Shown here one piece after another: positions 5,832 to 6,488 of a DNA stretch of 6,488 bases (within the stretch, counting starts at the first letter, position 1; every line of letters begins with the position of its first letter). A program made the position numbers and the translations under genes. The notes below the pieces were generated by a model that was given only the letters and a program-made list of their open reading frames with translations, had not been told where the DNA came from and did not search any database. Location of the stretch: positions 1-6,488 of the forward strand of contig JAUUYD010000139.1 of NCBI GenBank assembly GCA_030590585.1, given 5' to 3'. The stretch comes from Spirochaeta sp. (lineage in GTDB: Bacteria; Spirochaetota; Spirochaetia; Spirochaetales_E; Spirochaetaceae_B).

Positions 5832-6169
5832 TCCGGATCGATATGATTCAAAGTAATGCTGATATCCTCGGATACCGCATTGATATCAAATACAGTATAA
5901 GTATCTCCCTCGTCGTCTCTGGCCTTGACCCTGACAGTTAATGATTCAAGTTTAAGAAGAGGAATACTCAAAGATTCACCTTCCAACAGAGGATTCTTAT
6001 CAAGCAGGTTTTTTCCCCATACTTCGGAGTTTATATCGCTTATATACAGAGCCGCAATCGTGAAGCCGGTTTCGTTGGTAATTATGAAAACCTCGTCATT
6101 GTCCGCGGACCACGAGGGTAACGTGGCGATGAGAAATATTGATATGATGCAGAGGAACCTGGTTGTCAC
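5828..6169 (-). CDS. Small secreted beta-rich protein of unknown function
   Basis: From the GTG at 6169 this is 113 residues. It begins with a clear signal peptide: n-region MTTR, hydrophobic FLCIISIFLIATL, then PSWSA with cleavage before DNDE. There is no lipobox cysteine at the cleavage site, so it is probably periplasmic or secreted rather than a lipoprotein. The mature part of about 90 residues is strand-rich and acidic. It has an opening ITNETGFTIAALYIS, a tryptophan in EVWGKNLL, EGESLSIPL, then VRVKARDDEGDTYTVFDI. This resembles small secreted domains I associate with spirochaetes, but I cannot name the family. The start was chosen because AAAGAGG (6179-6185) lies nine bases upstream. 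An in-frame GTG at 6202 would add 11 residues (MINLKRKRYIT) but has no ribosome binding site. The gene is more AT-rich than the AIM24 genes. It lies 65 bases upstream of the AIM24 operon, same strand. Confidence 0.72.
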   Translation of the reverse strand: MTTRFLCIISIFLIATLPSWSADNDEVFIITNETGFTIAALYISDINSEVWGKNLLDKNPLLEGESLSIPLLKLESLTVRVKARDDEGDTYTVFDINAVSEDISITLNHIDPD

Positions 6170-6202
6170 TGTGATGTACCTCTTTCTTTTTAAGTTTATC
6201 AC

Positions 6203-6428
6203 TACAGTGTAAGGATTTCCATAATGGGATTCTATTCGTACTAATTAAAAACATAGTATTCCAACTCAATTTCCATAGTGTTAACACCGATAATCTAATT
6301 GGTGAAAACACAACATATGGTGTTTTTGCTATGAAACGACTTGCCATTTACCGGGCAGTCGGGGCACAATGAATTCCTTGGGCAGAATTATTTGCATCTG
6401 CGCGGTCAAGATGATTCCGGGAGGGGAT
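6203..6428. other. AT-rich divergent intergenic region
   Basis: This gap separates the minus-strand small secreted gene from the plus-strand gene at 6429. It is visibly richer in A and T than the rest of the window up to about 6330. It holds the palindromic sites at 6278-6326. Possible plus-strand promoter elements are GATAAT (6289-6294) without a good -35, and TTGCCA (6341-6346) followed after 18 bases by CACAAT (6365-6370). No RNA gene or convincing protein gene was seen. Confidence 0.5.
6278..6326. promoter_or_regulatory. Paired palindromic sites, possible repressor operators
   Basis: GTGTTAACAC (6278-6287) is a perfect 10-bp palindrome. A near copy, GTGAAAACAC (6302-6311), lies 24 bases later start to start. 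The second copy also forms an inverted repeat, AAAACAC (6305-6311) with GTGTTTT (6320-6326), around an 8-base spacer. The first palindrome directly precedes GATAAT (6289-6294), a five-of-six match to a -10 box. That would place the sites in the spacer and at the start of a plus-strand promoter, a usual place for repressor binding. The binding protein is unknown. Confidence 0.4.
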
Positions 6429-6488
6429 ATGTCTGTAATCACTCAAAAGAAGTTTACGTTTCAGCAGCCGATAAGTGAGGAGATTTTC
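6429..6488 (+). CDS. Start of an unidentified gene (truncated by window end)
   Basis: Twenty codons are visible, MSVITQKKFTFQQPISEEIF, open to the window edge. GGAGG (6420-6424) lies four bases before the ATG at 6429, slightly short but strong. An in-frame ATG at 6369 would add 20 residues (beginning MNSLGRIICICAVK) but has only a weak GGGG before it, so 6429 is preferred. There is no signal peptide or motif in this part, and too little sequence to assign a family. It is divergent from the small secreted gene and may be controlled by the palindromic sites around 6280-6326. Confidence 0.5.
   Translation, partial: MSVITQKKFTFQQPISEEIF

Noticed and set aside
6331..6372. 13-codon frame MKRLAIYRAVGAQ whose stop overlaps the ATG at 6369, resembling a leader peptide
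   Set aside because: No ribosome binding site precedes it, and the preferred start of the next gene is 6429, not 6369. The ATGA overlap is probably coincidence.

Overview
The window is a compact, roughly 50% GC bacterial segment. It carries seven complete protein genes plus two gene fragments cut by the window edges. The sufS-sufU pair in ATGA overlap is an arrangement of Gram-positive bacteria, Spirochaetota and Thermotogota. Together with tandem AIM24-family genes and a small secreted beta-rich protein of a type I associate with spirochaetes, it suggests a free-living spirochaete or relative. That assignment is inference; no ribosomal or otherwise diagnostic marker is present.

Layout. (1) Positions 1-589, plus strand: the last 46 codons of the cysteine desulfurase SufS, with its catalytic Cys, overlapping a complete sufU, the sulfur acceptor/relay of Fe-S cluster assembly. 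(2) Positions 702-1838, minus strand: an exported PQQ-type aldose sugar dehydrogenase (YliI/Asd-like), convergent with sufU. (3) Positions 1839-1925: a divergent promoter region with two back-to-back sigma70-like promoters. The plus-strand one drives ridA (1926-2303). The minus-strand one appears to start the dehydrogenase mRNA exactly at its ATG (leaderless). (4) Positions 2304-2519: the ridA 3' region, with a structured inverted repeat and a strong intrinsic terminator. (5) Positions 2520-5762, minus strand: a tight four-gene operon, read from high to low coordinates. It holds three divergent AIM24 (TIGR00266/DUF124) paralogues followed by a Gfo/Idh/MocA oxidoreductase, with gaps of 11, 13 and 0 bases and a ribosome binding site before each gene. 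(6) Positions 5828-6169, minus strand: a small secreted protein of unknown function just upstream of that operon. (7) Positions 6203-6428: an AT-rich intergenic region with a pair of GTGNNAACAC-type palindromic sites, leading into the start of an unidentified plus-strand gene at 6429.

Functionally, the left part is Fe-S cluster biogenesis. The middle is sugar oxidation and RidA enamine/imine detoxification. The most unusual element is the AIM24 triplet translationally coupled to a sugar-type dehydrogenase. The three paralogues differ in their N-terminal motif but keep the same threefold internal repeat, so a hetero-oligomeric assembly is an attractive but untested idea. No mobile elements, tRNA or rRNA genes, or CRISPR arrays were seen.
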